Assembly: GCA_942491485.1 (NCBI GenBank)
Contig: CALOAX010000005.1
Span: 62,001 to 126,000, forward strand
Direction of reading: 5' to 3'
DNA from: Desulfoluna sp942491485
GTDB taxonomy: Bacteria; Desulfobacterota; Desulfobacteria; Desulfobacterales; Desulfolunaceae
Length of the DNA stretch: 64,000 bases
Below, piece by piece: positions 9,105 to 18,181 of the stretch. Positions within the stretch are counted from its first letter, which is position 1; each line of letters starts with the position of its first letter. The notes beneath the pieces are model-generated. The model saw only the letters and a program-made list of their open reading frames with translations, was not told the DNA's origin and searched no databases. The translations under genes and the position numbers were made by a program.

Positions 9105-9860
9105 ATGAAGATCTCAACGATTGCCGTTATCATGGCCATGGCCGACGAGGCGAAGCCGTTTATTGAAGCACTTGGTTTAAAGCGAGCTGTGTCAGCATTT
9201 GACAGCCGACTGCCCATGGAGGTGTACACGGGGGCGGTGGAGAAGGCGGAGATTGTTCTCGTTGTGGGGGGAAAGGACCGGCGATTCGGGGTAGACAATG
9301 TGGGCACGCAGCCCGCGACCCTGTCAGCGTACCTTGCCATTGAAACGTTCAAGCCCGACCTTATCATCAATGCCGGAACAGCCGGTGGCTTCAAGTCAAA
9401 GGGCGCAGATATCGGAGATGTCTATATCGGCTCTGATTCGATCCGGTTCCATGACCGGCGCATTCCCATTCCCGGTTTTTCAGCCTATGGTGTGGGGTCT
9501 TACCGAACCCCGGATGTCGATGCCGTGGCAACGGCGCTGGGGCTCAAAAAGGGTGTAGTCTCGACGGGCAATTCCCTGGACATGCTTCCGGAGGACCGGT
9601 TGATGATCCAATCCAATCAGGGGGTTGTCAAGGAGATGGAGGCGGCTGCCATTGCCTGGGTCGCAGAGCTTTATCAAATTCCCATGGTCGCCTTGAAATC
9701 CATTACGGATCTTGTGGATACCGACACGCCGACCCAGGATGAATTTTTAAAGAATTTGAACCTCGCATCGGAGACGCTCCAGGAAAAATTGACCGCAGCG
9801 GTCGATTTTTTTGCCGGTAGCGACACGCCATTGCCCGGTGATGCCTCCCCCGCTTTATGA
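9105..9860 (+). CDS. 5'-methylthioadenosine/S-adenosylhomocysteine nucleosidase-like protein
   Basis: A 251-residue PNP/UDP-phosphorylase-fold protein. Motifs are the N-terminal strand IAVIMAMADEAKPF, the purine-site strand LIINAGTAGGF, the substrate-binding VVKEMEAAAIAWVAE (with the Met-Glu that contacts ribose) and LKSITDLVD, where the Asp is the expected general acid. These fit hydrolysis of MTA or SAH to adenine and the thio-ribose. The sequence style is closer to the plant MTN group than to E. coli Pfs (inference). I prefer the ATG at 9105 behind GAAAGGAACC to an upstream in-frame ATG at 9048, which lacks a ribosome-binding site and would add 19 unrelated residues. It stands alone. Confidence 0.85.
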   Translation: MKISTIAVIMAMADEAKPFIEALGLKRAVSAFDSRLPMEVYTGAVEKAEIVLVVGGKDRRFGVDNVGTQPATLSAYLAIETFKPDLIINAGTAGGFKSKGADIGDVYIGSDSIRFHDRRIPIPGFSAYGVGSYRTPDVDAVATALGLKKGVVSTGNSLDMLPEDRLMIQSNQGVVKEMEAAAIAWVAELYQIPMVALKSITDLVDTDTPTQDEFLKNLNLASETLQEKLTAAVDFFAGSDTPLPGDASPAL

Positions 9861-9876
9861 TGGATGACTTCCCCTT

Positions 9877-9947
9877 CGGGTCGGCGAACGCCGACCCGCG
9901 TATGTGATCACATTTGTCTCAGGCTTTGAGACAAATTATGGTGATCA
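9877..9947 (+). terminator. Two consecutive hairpins after the nucleosidase gene
   Basis: CGGGTCGGCG-AA-CGCCGACCCG at 9877-9898 and a second stem TGATCA...TTTGTCTCA / TGAGACAAA...TGATCA at 9905-9947. The first is compact and GC-rich but has no strong T-run, so terminator function is probable rather than certain. Confidence 0.5.
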
Positions 9948-10092
9948 TAACCCGATATTTAATGGGTCTCATCATAGAAATGGTGTATGGTATGGGAAGT
10001 TTACGCTCTTCCTGATGCCTCCACCCCACAGTCCCCCGTCGCCTGTATTCTCTCTGGCACGTTTCTTGAGATAATTACCAACGGTTCAGCTA

Positions 10093-10257
10093 CGCCTTCG
10101 TCGGGTCGCTTTTTGACATGAGCCCCGAAAACGTTCCGGTTGCATCTCTGTGACGAGTAACGCCGGCATCCCAATGCCTTCCAATGAAGCGAAATCAGCC
10201 TCAAAACCTGTGTGCCAAACTTATCGAAGGTTTGGCCCCCGGCAGGGCCGCCGGAGC
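10093..10257. repeat. Module C + module B repeat, copy 1
   Basis: The run GTCGGGTCGCTTTTTGACAT, AGCCCCGAAAACGTTCCGGTTGC, then a diverged middle and CAAACTT..AAGGTTTGG-CCCCCGGCAGGGCCGCCGGAG. The same order recurs at 29703-29868. It ends 45 bp before the reductase start and fills the 9861-10301 gap with the hairpins above. Confidence 0.7.
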
Positions 10258-10301
10258 CCCACCGCCTCAAGAACGAAACCATACCAGAAGGAGCCCATAC
10301 C

Positions 10302-11393
10302 ATGTCCCATGATATCCTTTTTTCCCCTGTTACCATCGGGTCATTGACCCTTCCCAACCGCGTGGTGATGGCCCCCCTGACGCGAAATCGCGCCGGCCAG
10401 GGCAACACACCCCACGCATTGAATGCCGAGTACTATGCCCAGAGATCCTCAGCAGGTCTCATTATCAGCGAGGCAACCCAGATCTCACCCCAGGGAATCG
10501 GGTATCCGGGAACGCCGGGGATTCATTCTCCGGCCCAGGTGTCGGGATGGCAGCGAGTGACAGGGGCCGTTCACAGAAACGGGGGCCGCATTTTTCTACA
10601 GCTCTGGCATGTGGGGCGGGTCTCCCACCCATCGCTTCAGCCCAAGGGCGAAAAACCGGTGGCACCGTCCGCCATCGCTCCCCGGGGCGAGACCTTTACC
10701 GCAGACGGTATGGCTCCCTTTGAGACCCCCCGGGCCCTTGGAATCGAAGAGCTCCCCTACATTGCCGCCCAGTACGCGCAGGCTGCCGAACACGCCATGG
10801 AAGCCGGGTTTGACGGGGTGGAGATCCATGCGGCCAACGGCTACCTTATCGACCAGTTTCTCCGGGACGGCACCAATGAACGCTCGGATGATTACGGCGG
10901 TAGCCTCGAGAACCGGATGCGGTTTTTAAAAGAGGTGGTGGAATCGGTGCTGGAAGCGGTGGAGCCCGGAAAGGTGGGGGTGCGCCTCTCCCCTGAAAAC
11001 ACCTTTAACGATATCAGTGACAGCGACCCCCAGGCCACCTTTGGCGCTGTGGCGGAGATGCTGAGCGCTTACAACCTGGCCTACCTTCATGTGGTGGAAG
11101 GGGACTTTGTCTCCGGGGAAAAAACTCTGGATTACAGGCAGATCAAAGGGAGCTTTGGCGGGCCCTATATGGCGAACGCGGGCTATACACAAGAACTCGC
11201 GGAAAAAAGTCTCCGGGAGGGTTCAGCCGACCTTGTCTCCTTCGGCTCCCTTTACATCGCCAACCCCGACCTGGTGGCACGCTTTGAAAAAAGTGCGCCC
11301 CTTGCCACGCCGGACGAGTCCACCTACTACGGTGGCGATTCCAAAGGCTACACCGACTACCCCCCTCTTGATGGGCATGCCGAAGAAGAGTAA
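10302..11393 (+). CDS. Old yellow enzyme family alkene reductase (NemA-like)
   Basis: A 363-residue FMN flavoprotein that reduces activated C=C bonds or nitro compounds with NAD(P)H. The TIM barrel begins LFSPVTIGSLTLPNRVVMAPLTRNR. The flavin strand FLQLWHVGRVSHP and the substrate-binding pair His176/Asn179 in HAANGYLIDQFLRDGTNERS are intact, followed by DDYGGSLENRMRF. The phosphate-binding end SFGSLYIANPDLVARF is also present. The ATG at 10302 has AGAAGGAG seven bases upstream; an upstream in-frame ATG at 10212 would encode part of a repeat element. It stands alone, so the physiological substrate is unknown. Confidence 0.9.
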   Translation: MSHDILFSPVTIGSLTLPNRVVMAPLTRNRAGQGNTPHALNAEYYAQRSSAGLIISEATQISPQGIGYPGTPGIHSPAQVSGWQRVTGAVHRNGGRIFLQLWHVGRVSHPSLQPKGEKPVAPSAIAPRGETFTADGMAPFETPRALGIEELPYIAAQYAQAAEHAMEAGFDGVEIHAANGYLIDQFLRDGTNERSDDYGGSLENRMRFLKEVVESVLEAVEPGKVGVRLSPENTFNDISDSDPQATFGAVAEMLSAYNLAYLHVVEGDFVSGEKTLDYRQIKGSFGGPYMANAGYTQELAEKSLREGSADLVSFGSLYIANPDLVARFEKSAPLATPDESTYYGGDSKGYTDYPPLDGHAEEE

Positions 11394-11428
11394 AGGCCGA
11401 CACACAATGATAACATACTAAAAGCGAT

Positions 11429-11529
11429 GCCTCCGGGGGCAAGGTGGGGGCACCTTGAAACCCTATGGCAAATGCTCTGAACCCTCGTTTTTCGGGCCCA
11501 GAGCATTTGCGGACGGGCTTCGCCCGTGG
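11429..11529. repeat. Composite intergenic repeat, full forward copy
   Basis: GCCTCCGGGGGC, AAGGTG-GGGG-CACCTT, arms GCAAATGCTCTG / CAGAGCATTTGC around CCCTCGTTTTTCGGG, and the distal ACGGGC-TTC-GCCCGT. Confidence 0.85.
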
Positions 11530-11693
11530 CGTCACATCGGTGATTGTTCAAGCCGTCTTCCCCGGCTGTCAGTCATGCGAGGCTATATGAACAGCCTGGT
11601 ATTTAAGGTGGTATGTCGGGCTTCGAGGGGCCGGATGACCGGGGATCCATGTGTGGGTCCGGCAATACTCGATGTTGACTTTTACCGGAATAA

Positions 11694-11814
11694 CTCCGGC
11701 GGCAAGGTGAGCCACCTTGAAAGCAGGTTGCGGATGCGCTTTCATTTCGGGAATAGTTTAGGCCTGTTTGATCGACTTTTCAGGGGCTTGGCCCCGGGCA
11801 GGACCGCCGGAGGC
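11694..11814. repeat. Composite repeat joined to module B
   Basis: CTCCGGCGGCAAGGTGAGCC and GGTTGCGGATGCGC on the left; GGCCCCGGGCAGG-ACCGCCGGAGGC on the right. The palindrome's second arm is missing, as if two elements recombined. Confidence 0.65.
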
Positions 11815-11879
11815 TCCTGCTGAACAGTTATGTCCGTTTTTATCCTTTCCCGCGGAAGATCATGGCCTTGATCGTTACC

Positions 11880-11989
11880 GGGGTGGTGGTGTTCCGTGTC
11901 CGGGGTGGTGGTGTTCCGTGTCCGGGGTGGTGGTGTTCCGTGTCCGGGGTGGTGGTGTTCCGTGTCCGGGGTGGTGGTGTTCCGTGTCC
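11880..11989. repeat. 22-bp tandem repeat, five perfect copies
   Basis: Five identical head-to-tail copies of a 22-bp unit that reads GGGGTGGTGGTG then TTCCGTGTCC; starts at 11880, 11902, 11924, 11946 and 11968. It is strand-asymmetric (G on +). No spacers, so not CRISPR. It ends 145 bp before the chemoreceptor start. Apart from repeats I see no gene in 11394-12134. Confidence 0.97.
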
Positions 11990-12134
11990 GGGTATCTTTT
12001 ATAAAATATTACATAAAATCATAGTCAACTGTTACCGCACCGATATACTATGCCCTGTTGATTTCTGATCCGGGGGCTCCATCGGCCATGGTCTCCGGAT
12101 TGCTTTTTTCCGGGCCGATGATGATCGAGGCAGT

Positions 12135-14189
12135 ATGAAACTCAAATTGCGCGCGCGAATGATCCTCCTGATATGCGGGGTTGCGACCCTTGCTCTGGGA
12201 GTCACACTTTGGACCACCCTGTACCTTGCCAGAAACCTTGCCACAGAAGAGGCCATGGCGTTGGCGGAGGAGGCCGCCTCGTATTATGCCCGAGAGGTTC
12301 AAGGGGCCCTGGAAGCGGAACTTGAAACAGCCCAGACGGTGGCCCAGGTTTTTGAGGGCATCAAAGAGGGAGACCCTTCCCCCTCACGATCCTCGTTCAG
12401 TCGTATCATCAAGAAAGTTCTCGAAAACAGCCCGGGGCTCTGCTCCATCTGGACGGCATGGGAGACCGACGCCCTGGATGGTTACGATTCAATTTTCCAG
12501 AATACCGAAGGCCACGATGCCTCCGGTCGGTTCGTGCCGTGCTGGTATCGCGGTGAAGGGGGGGAGGTCTTGTCCAAGCCCCTGGCAAATTACGACAAGC
12601 CGTCGGGGGACTTTTATGGTGTTCCGATTCAAACGGGACATCCATTTATTACGGAACCTGCGACGTACGTCATGGGAGGGGGGCGCTTTACCCTGGTCAC
12701 CCTTTCAACCCCTGTTTCTCTGCAGGGAAAGAACCTAGGGGCTGTTGGGGTGGATTTGGACCTTAAAGGCATCAAGGAGATGGTCGAGGGCTACTCTGTT
12801 TTTGGTGGCGGGACGATCTCCCTTGTGACCCATAAGGGGACGTATGTTGTCCACCCCGATGCCGCGTCTGTTGGAAAACCCGCGGTGGAATCGGACCCCT
12901 GGGTTGCGTCTTACCTTGACAGCATTGCTCGTGGGGAGGCGTTTCATCTTGAGAACATGTCCACCACCCTTGATGAAAAGGTCCTTCGCATGGGGGTACC
13001 GGTTACCATTGGCGAGACAGGAACCCCCTGGTCCGTCATCGTGAGCATTCCCAAGGCCGCTGTGCTTGCCAAGGTCAGGCGGATGATGTTTATCGGTCTT
13101 GGCATCGCCATCGCTGCAATCGCATCGTTCTGGGTGGTTATTTACTGGCTGACGGGGACGATCACGGGTCCGATTCTGACCGATGTGAAGGCCGCAGAGA
13201 AAATAGCGGAGGGTGATTTTACCGTTCGGATTACCAGCCACAGGACCGATGAGATAGGGACCCTTGCAATCGCTCTGAACCGGATGGGTGAAGGGCTGGG
13301 AGAGATGGTGGGGGAGATTCGCGAAGGGGTAACCATGCTCGGAACCTCCTCGAGCAACCTTCTGACTGTATCCGGAAACATGGCCGACACATCCCACTCT
13401 GTCTCAGAAAAATCAGGACAGGTGGCAAGGGCCGCCGAAGATGCCGAGGCCGGCATGACCTCCATTGCCGCGGCCATGGAGCAGGCCTCGGTCAACTCGG
13501 GCATGGTGGCGGCCGCAGCCGAAGAGATGAACGCCACCATCGGTGAAATTGCCGGAAACACAGAGCGGGCACGTGCCATTACCGACAATGCCGTCTCTCT
13601 GGCTGAAACCACCTCTGAACGCATCGATGCCTTGGGAGATGCGGCAAAGGAGATCGGCACGGTAACGGAGGCCATCACCGAGATCTCTCAGCAGACCAAC
13701 CTTCTTGCCTTAAACGCCACCATTGAAGCGGCGCGGGCAGGGGAGGCGGGAAAAGGCTTTGCTGTCGTGGCCAACGAGATTAAGGCCCTGGCCATGCAGA
13801 CGTCGGATGCGACCCTTGACATTCACCAGAGGATTACGGGCATTCAAAGCTCATCCGATGATGCAGTCATGGCTGTGGATGAAATTCGAGGCGTGATCCG
13901 AGAGGTGGCAGGGATTGTTTCCGTCATTGCGTCTGCCGTGGAAGAGCAGTCAGCCACAACCCAGGAGATTGCGGGGAACATCTCCCAGGCGGCCGAAGGA
14001 TTGACGGAGATCAGCGGTGGTGTGAAAACCAGCACGGAACTTACCGAAGCGATCAACCGGGATATCCGGGAGGTGAACACCCACGCCGAAAACAACGAGA
14101 AAAACGGCAACACCGTGAAGTCCCAAGCTTCCGCCCTGGAAGAACTCTCCCGGCATCTGGACCGGCTGGTCTCCCGGTTTGAGATTTAA
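12135..14189 (+). CDS. Methyl-accepting chemotaxis protein with periplasmic Cache-type sensor
   Basis: A 684-residue transmembrane chemoreceptor. TM1 is about residues 10-30 (MILLICGVATLALGVTLWTT), followed by a ~280-residue periplasmic region that fits a double-Cache ligand sensor (GDFYGVPIQTGHPFITEPATY, GAVGVDLDLKGI). TM2 is about 316-338, then a HAMP domain (340-395) and a long signalling coiled coil with the conserved hairpin tip at about 516-549 (EISQQTNLLALNATIEAARA). There is no C-terminal CheR-docking pentapeptide; it ends RLVSRFEI. The ribosome-binding site is weak (GAGG). It is convergent with the sensor kinase, with 28 bp between stops. Signals fed to CheA/CheW, which are not encoded here. 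Confidence 0.93.
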   Translation: MKLKLRARMILLICGVATLALGVTLWTTLYLARNLATEEAMALAEEAASYYAREVQGALEAELETAQTVAQVFEGIKEGDPSPSRSSFSRIIKKVLENSPGLCSIWTAWETDALDGYDSIFQNTEGHDASGRFVPCWYRGEGGEVLSKPLANYDKPSGDFYGVPIQTGHPFITEPATYVMGGGRFTLVTLSTPVSLQGKNLGAVGVDLDLKGIKEMVEGYSVFGGGTISLVTHKGTYVVHPDAASVGKPAVESDPWVASYLDSIARGEAFHLENMSTTLDEKVLRMGVPVTIGETGTPWSVIVSIPKAAVLAKVRRMMFIGLGIAIAAIASFWVVIYWLTGTITGPILTDVKAAEKIAEGDFTVRITSHRTDEIGTLAIALNRMGEGLGEMVGEIREGVTMLGTSSSNLLTVSGNMADTSHSVSEKSGQVARAAEDAEAGMTSIAAAMEQASVNSGMVAAAAEEMNATIGEIAGNTERARAITDNAVSLAETTSERIDALGDAAKEIGTVTEAITEISQQTNLLALNATIEAARAGEAGKGFAVVANEIKALAMQTSDATLDIHQRITGIQSSSDDAVMAVDEIRGVIREVAGIVSVIASAVEEQSATTQEIAGNISQAAEGLTEISGGVKTSTELTEAINRDIREVNTHAENNEKNGNTVKSQASALEELSRHLDRLVSRFEI

Positions 14190-14217
14190 TCGTGGTGAAA
14201 AAGTGCACCCATTCAGC

Positions 14218-17200
14218 TTAATCCCCCGGCTGCCCTGCCGGGGGTGACTCTTTTGCCTGGTCTGAAAGGGCGGGGCCATGGACAATGTCAAGGGCTTCGG
14301 CGATGCCGGAAAGTACGGGAGAGAGGTAGGCCTCGGTGGCTTCAAGAAGGTCGCCGATGGCATCACTCTGGCCTTTGACGGCTACCTCGAGCTCCTTTGC
14401 AGCCAACTGGACGCCGGTGGCCCCTAAGGTTCCTGCGGCCCCTTTGAGAGAATGGACCAGAAGGAGGGCTGTATGGGGGTCCTGCGTGGCCAGGGCATGT
14501 TGAAATCTGTTGGAGAATCCCGTGTAGCGTTCCATGAAATCACGCAGCAGGTAGAGGTAGAGTTTCTGGTTTCCGGCCACTCGTGTGAGCCCCGATTCCA
14601 GGTGGATATCGGTGAGTTTTTCGCGCACACCGGGGGGAAGGGCCGAGTTCGGGGGTCTTTCCCCCTTTGTGTTTTGGAAGGCCGCGGGGATGGGGGGCTT
14701 GTTGTGGGGAATCCACTCAAGCAGGCGTTCGAACACTTCGCCGGGGTCGATGGGCTTGCTGATGTGATCGTCCATGCCAGCGGCAAGGCTCTGTTTCCGG
14801 TCTTCGTCCATGGCGTTGGCTGTCATGGCGATGATGGAAACCCGGCGTTTGGGTGAGGCGGGGGGCTCCCCTTGAGATTCACGGGCCCGGATGGCCCGTG
14901 TGGCCTCAAGGCCGTCCATTTCCGGCATTTGGATATCCATGAGAATCAGCTGAAAATCATCGGACCGGCTTTTGTCCACAGCCTCTCTCCCGTTGCGGGC
15001 CAGAGTCACGGCAAGGCCTGCGTTGGTCAGCAGCTCCATGGCCACTTGCTGGTTGATGATGTTGTCCTCCACAAGCAGGACCTGGGCCCCCCTGATGGCA
15101 CCGATGTTCTCAGGCATGGCGGTCTGGGGTTTTCGTCTGTTCCTGATGCGACCGAGGCTCTGATTTGAGTCCGTCCCGGTGGCCGTCACCAGGTCGAGGG
15201 CCAGGGTGAAGGTAAAGATACTTCCCCGGCCCGGGGTGCTTCGGACCCGGATGGTGCCTCCCATCAGCTCGACGAGTTGCCTGCAGATGGCCAATCCCAG
15301 GCCGGTGCCCCCATATTTTCGTGTGGTGGAGGTGTCGGCCTGGCTGAATTTTTGAAACAGCGTCTCCGTTTGTTCCTGGGGCATCCCCATGCCGGTGTCT
15401 TCCACGGTGCATTCGAGTATCAACTGCTTGCCCCGGGTCTCTGCTGGACGGAGGGATATACGAATGACACCCGATTCGGTGAATTTCGCGGCATTGCTGA
15501 GCAGGTTGTTGAACACCTGACCGATGCGGAGCGGGTCCCCTGCGAGGGTCTCCGGCAGGGTTGGGTCGATGTCGATCTGAAGGTCGAGTCCTTTGTCCCT
15601 GACGGTCGCCTCTGATAGGGTGGTCACATCCTCAAGCATTTCCGAAAGACTGAAGGGGATGGACTCCATGGTGAGGTGGCCTGCCTCGATTTTGGAAAAA
15701 TCGAGGATGTCGTTGATGATGGCAAGCAGCGAGTTTGCGGCGATACTGATCTTGGTGAGATAGTCCTGCTGTTGGGGCGACAGCTCTGTGCTCAGTGCCA
15801 GGTGGGTCATGCCGATCACAGCGTTCATGGGGGTGCGGATTTCATGGCTCATGTTGGCCAGAAAATCGCTTTTGGCCCGGTTGGCCTCCTCGGCACGGAG
15901 GCGTGCCTGCTGGGTTTTCTCTTTTTCTTTTTCAAGCTCCCGGGTCCGGTCGGCCACCCGCTCTTCCAGCTTGAGGTTCATCTCTTTCAACGTCAACTCT
16001 GCCTTCACCAGCTTGGTGATGTCGTAGTTCGCCCCGACCATGCGCTCGGCAAGTCCGGCCCTGTCCCGGTGCATCGTGGCGTTGGCCTTGATGTATTTCA
16101 TAGAGCCTTCAGGAAGGGCAATGCGAAAGGTGGTGTTGAAGTTTTTCTCCCCGGAGATGGCCATTCGCAGCTCTTCCTCGACCCGGCCCAGGTCTTCCGG
16201 GTGAATTGAGTTTTTCCACGCTTCGTACGATCCGCAGAAGGCATCGGGGCGGACGCCGTACAATACGTACATCGAGTCGTCCCAGATCAGCTGGTTCTCG
16301 GTGATGTTCCAGTCCCAGACACCGATTCCGGCCGATGACGTGGCCAGTGACAACCGTTCGTTTGTGCGGGCCAGCTCCCGTTCGATGACTTTCCGGTCTG
16401 TGATGTCCCTGATGACGCCCACTGCCCACCACGTGCCGTCCACCTTTATTCCTTTGATATTGAGCTCGGCTGGAAATTCACGGCCTTCGCTGCTGAGACC
16501 CGTCAGCTCCTGCAGGTTCCCCAGGATGGCCCCCCGCCCACTTTTCCAGAAGGCTTCGAGCCCCTTGTAGACCCGGGCGTGGTATCTTTCCGGGACGATG
16601 GTCTTGTGCAGCTCCTGGCCCATGATCTCATGGGCCTTATAGCCGAACATCTCGGTGGCCGCCTTATTCCAGAAACGGATCCGGTCCCAGTCGTCGATCA
16701 TGATGATGGCATCGTTGACGGTGTTGGTGAGGGTCTTGAGCTTTTTTTCGCTGAGAGCAAGGGTCTCCCGAGCGGTCACCGCCGCACGCCGCCTGGCTTC
16801 AAGCCCGACAATGATGAGGATGCACAGGACGGTGATGACCCCTGTTACCATCATGACGATGCGGCGAATGGAGATGTAAGGGGCATAAGCCTCGGCGACG
16901 TCCATTTCAAAAGCAAGACCGAATCGGTGGGCCTCGTCCCATGCCCAGGCCCCCACCACAGGCACGCCACGGTAGTCCCGGTAGCCGGTTACATCGACCC
17001 CGCTGTGTCCGGACGTGGCGCTTGCCGCCATTTTTGTGAGGGGCAGGTCGTCCCGCCCTGTTTGGGGGCGGAACCCCCGGGTGAGATCGCCACCCGGGTC
17101 CCGCAGGGTGAGGGCAAGGGTGGCCCGGTCGTTTTTCCGGATGAGACCATATTGGCGCAGTGTGTCATCATGGCGGGTGCTGGTGAGCAACAGGCCCTTT

Positions 17201-17919
17201 TTGTCGAAGGCATAGGCCTCACCGGACTCCTTTGTTCGGGCCATATGGACCAGGGAGGAGAAGTGGTTCTCAGGCTCCAGGCGAAGGGCAAAGGCTGCGA
17301 TGACGTCCCCTGATTCGTCTCGGACGGGGGCCGTCAGGAACATGGTGGGTTCCCCCTGCTTCAGTCTTCCCCGGGGGCCTGGAAGTGGCACGCTGGAAGC
17401 CAGCGGCAGCACGCAGCGGGGCATGCCTCTGAACGTATCGGCCAGGTAGGTGTCGTGCATGGCAAAGGGCAGAAACGCACCTATATGCAGGTCATCCGTG
17501 GCGGCAATGGTTACGTGGTCCGGGCCGAAGACGAAAAAACCGAGGGCCTTGCGCTCCTCTATCCAGGGGGTGACCCGTGTTCTCAGGGCGGCAAGAGAGG
17601 GGTTGTTTTTGTTGAGCTCTGCATTTTTATAATCGCTGAGGAGTTCCCTGATCAGAGCCATGGTGCCGGGGCGTGAAACCATGAGTTCCAGTTCGTGGGG
17701 CTTGCTGTCCATCCAGTTGGACAGGATGCCCTGGGTGGTTCGCAGGGTGGTGAGAACCTGGGCGTTGAGGGTGGCCCGGACTTGCCCTTTGATGCCGCGC
17801 AGGGCCAGTGTGGAAAGAACCATGATGACGGCAATAAAGGCGATGGGCAGCAGGATGTTTCTGGCAGGGTGCCCGGCAGAAAAGGAGATCGCATCCTGGT
17901 TTTCCGTCGAAAGGGTCAT
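14218..17919 (-). CDS. Hybrid sensor histidine kinase with PAS, receiver and HPt domains
   Basis: A 1233-residue membrane phosphorelay protein. After TM1 (about 20-40) comes a ~310-residue periplasmic Cache-like region (DDLHIGAFLPFAMHDTYL) and TM2 at about 355-375. Two PAS/PAC modules follow (NDAIIMIDDWDRIRFWNKAA; then a PAS with GVWDWN), a coiled coil, HisKA with phospho-acceptor His692 in ANMSHEIRTPMN, HATPase_c (DTGMGMP, GGTGLGLAI), a receiver with Asp995 in LILMDIQMPEMDG, and an HPt domain with His1156 in LVHSLKGAAGTLG. All three phosphotransfer residues are intact, so it should pass phosphate to a separate response regulator, which is not nearby. ATG preceded by GGAGAG. Confidence 0.94.
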   Translation of the reverse strand: MTLSTENQDAISFSAGHPARNILLPIAFIAVIMVLSTLALRGIKGQVRATLNAQVLTTLRTTQGILSNWMDSKPHELELMVSRPGTMALIRELLSDYKNAELNKNNPSLAALRTRVTPWIEERKALGFFVFGPDHVTIAATDDLHIGAFLPFAMHDTYLADTFRGMPRCVLPLASSVPLPGPRGRLKQGEPTMFLTAPVRDESGDVIAAFALRLEPENHFSSLVHMARTKESGEAYAFDKKGLLLTSTRHDDTLRQYGLIRKNDRATLALTLRDPGGDLTRGFRPQTGRDDLPLTKMAASATSGHSGVDVTGYRDYRGVPVVGAWAWDEAHRFGLAFEMDVAEAYAPYISIRRIVMMVTGVITVLCILIIVGLEARRRAAVTARETLALSEKKLKTLTNTVNDAIIMIDDWDRIRFWNKAATEMFGYKAHEIMGQELHKTIVPERYHARVYKGLEAFWKSGRGAILGNLQELTGLSSEGREFPAELNIKGIKVDGTWWAVGVIRDITDRKVIERELARTNERLSLATSSAGIGVWDWNITENQLIWDDSMYVLYGVRPDAFCGSYEAWKNSIHPEDLGRVEEELRMAISGEKNFNTTFRIALPEGSMKYIKANATMHRDRAGLAERMVGANYDITKLVKAELTLKEMNLKLEERVADRTRELEKEKEKTQQARLRAEEANRAKSDFLANMSHEIRTPMNAVIGMTHLALSTELSPQQQDYLTKISIAANSLLAIINDILDFSKIEAGHLTMESIPFSLSEMLEDVTTLSEATVRDKGLDLQIDIDPTLPETLAGDPLRIGQVFNNLLSNAAKFTESGVIRISLRPAETRGKQLILECTVEDTGMGMPQEQTETLFQKFSQADTSTTRKYGGTGLGLAICRQLVELMGGTIRVRSTPGRGSIFTFTLALDLVTATGTDSNQSLGRIRNRRKPQTAMPENIGAIRGAQVLLVEDNIINQQVAMELLTNAGLAVTLARNGREAVDKSRSDDFQLILMDIQMPEMDGLEATRAIRARESQGEPPASPKRRVSIIAMTANAMDEDRKQSLAAGMDDHISKPIDPGEVFERLLEWIPHNKPPIPAAFQNTKGERPPNSALPPGVREKLTDIHLESGLTRVAGNQKLYLYLLRDFMERYTGFSNRFQHALATQDPHTALLLVHSLKGAAGTLGATGVQLAAKELEVAVKGQSDAIGDLLEATEAYLSPVLSGIAEALDIVHGPALSDQAKESPPAGQPGD

Positions 17920-18181
17920 GCCGATCTCTCCTTGCGGATGTTCGGACAGGGCGTTGCCGGCCAGCGGAACCCGTTTTCAGGGTATGCTTTTGAAGAGAGC
18001 CCGACTCACCTGAGCCGGGAGGGCTGAACGGCCGGTTTGTTTGTTGATTTGATTGGGTGAATCCGGTTGCTCTGCAGGTCTGATGCAAGGTTCCGGGGGG
18101 TGGATTCAGTGGGAATAGTTGCTTATTTTAGAACGAGTTGATTTGCTCTGTAAATGAAGAATTTGCCCGCAATACAGACTC

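Noticed and set aside
11880..11989. CRISPR array or coding repeat
   Set aside because: The 22-bp copies are contiguous with no spacers, and the period is not a multiple of 3, so neither an array nor a protein repeat.
12005..12060. Possible sigma-28 promoter before the chemoreceptor (TAAAATCA and ACCGATAT)
   Set aside because: The spacing is about 17 bp instead of the expected 11 and the -10 match is partial.
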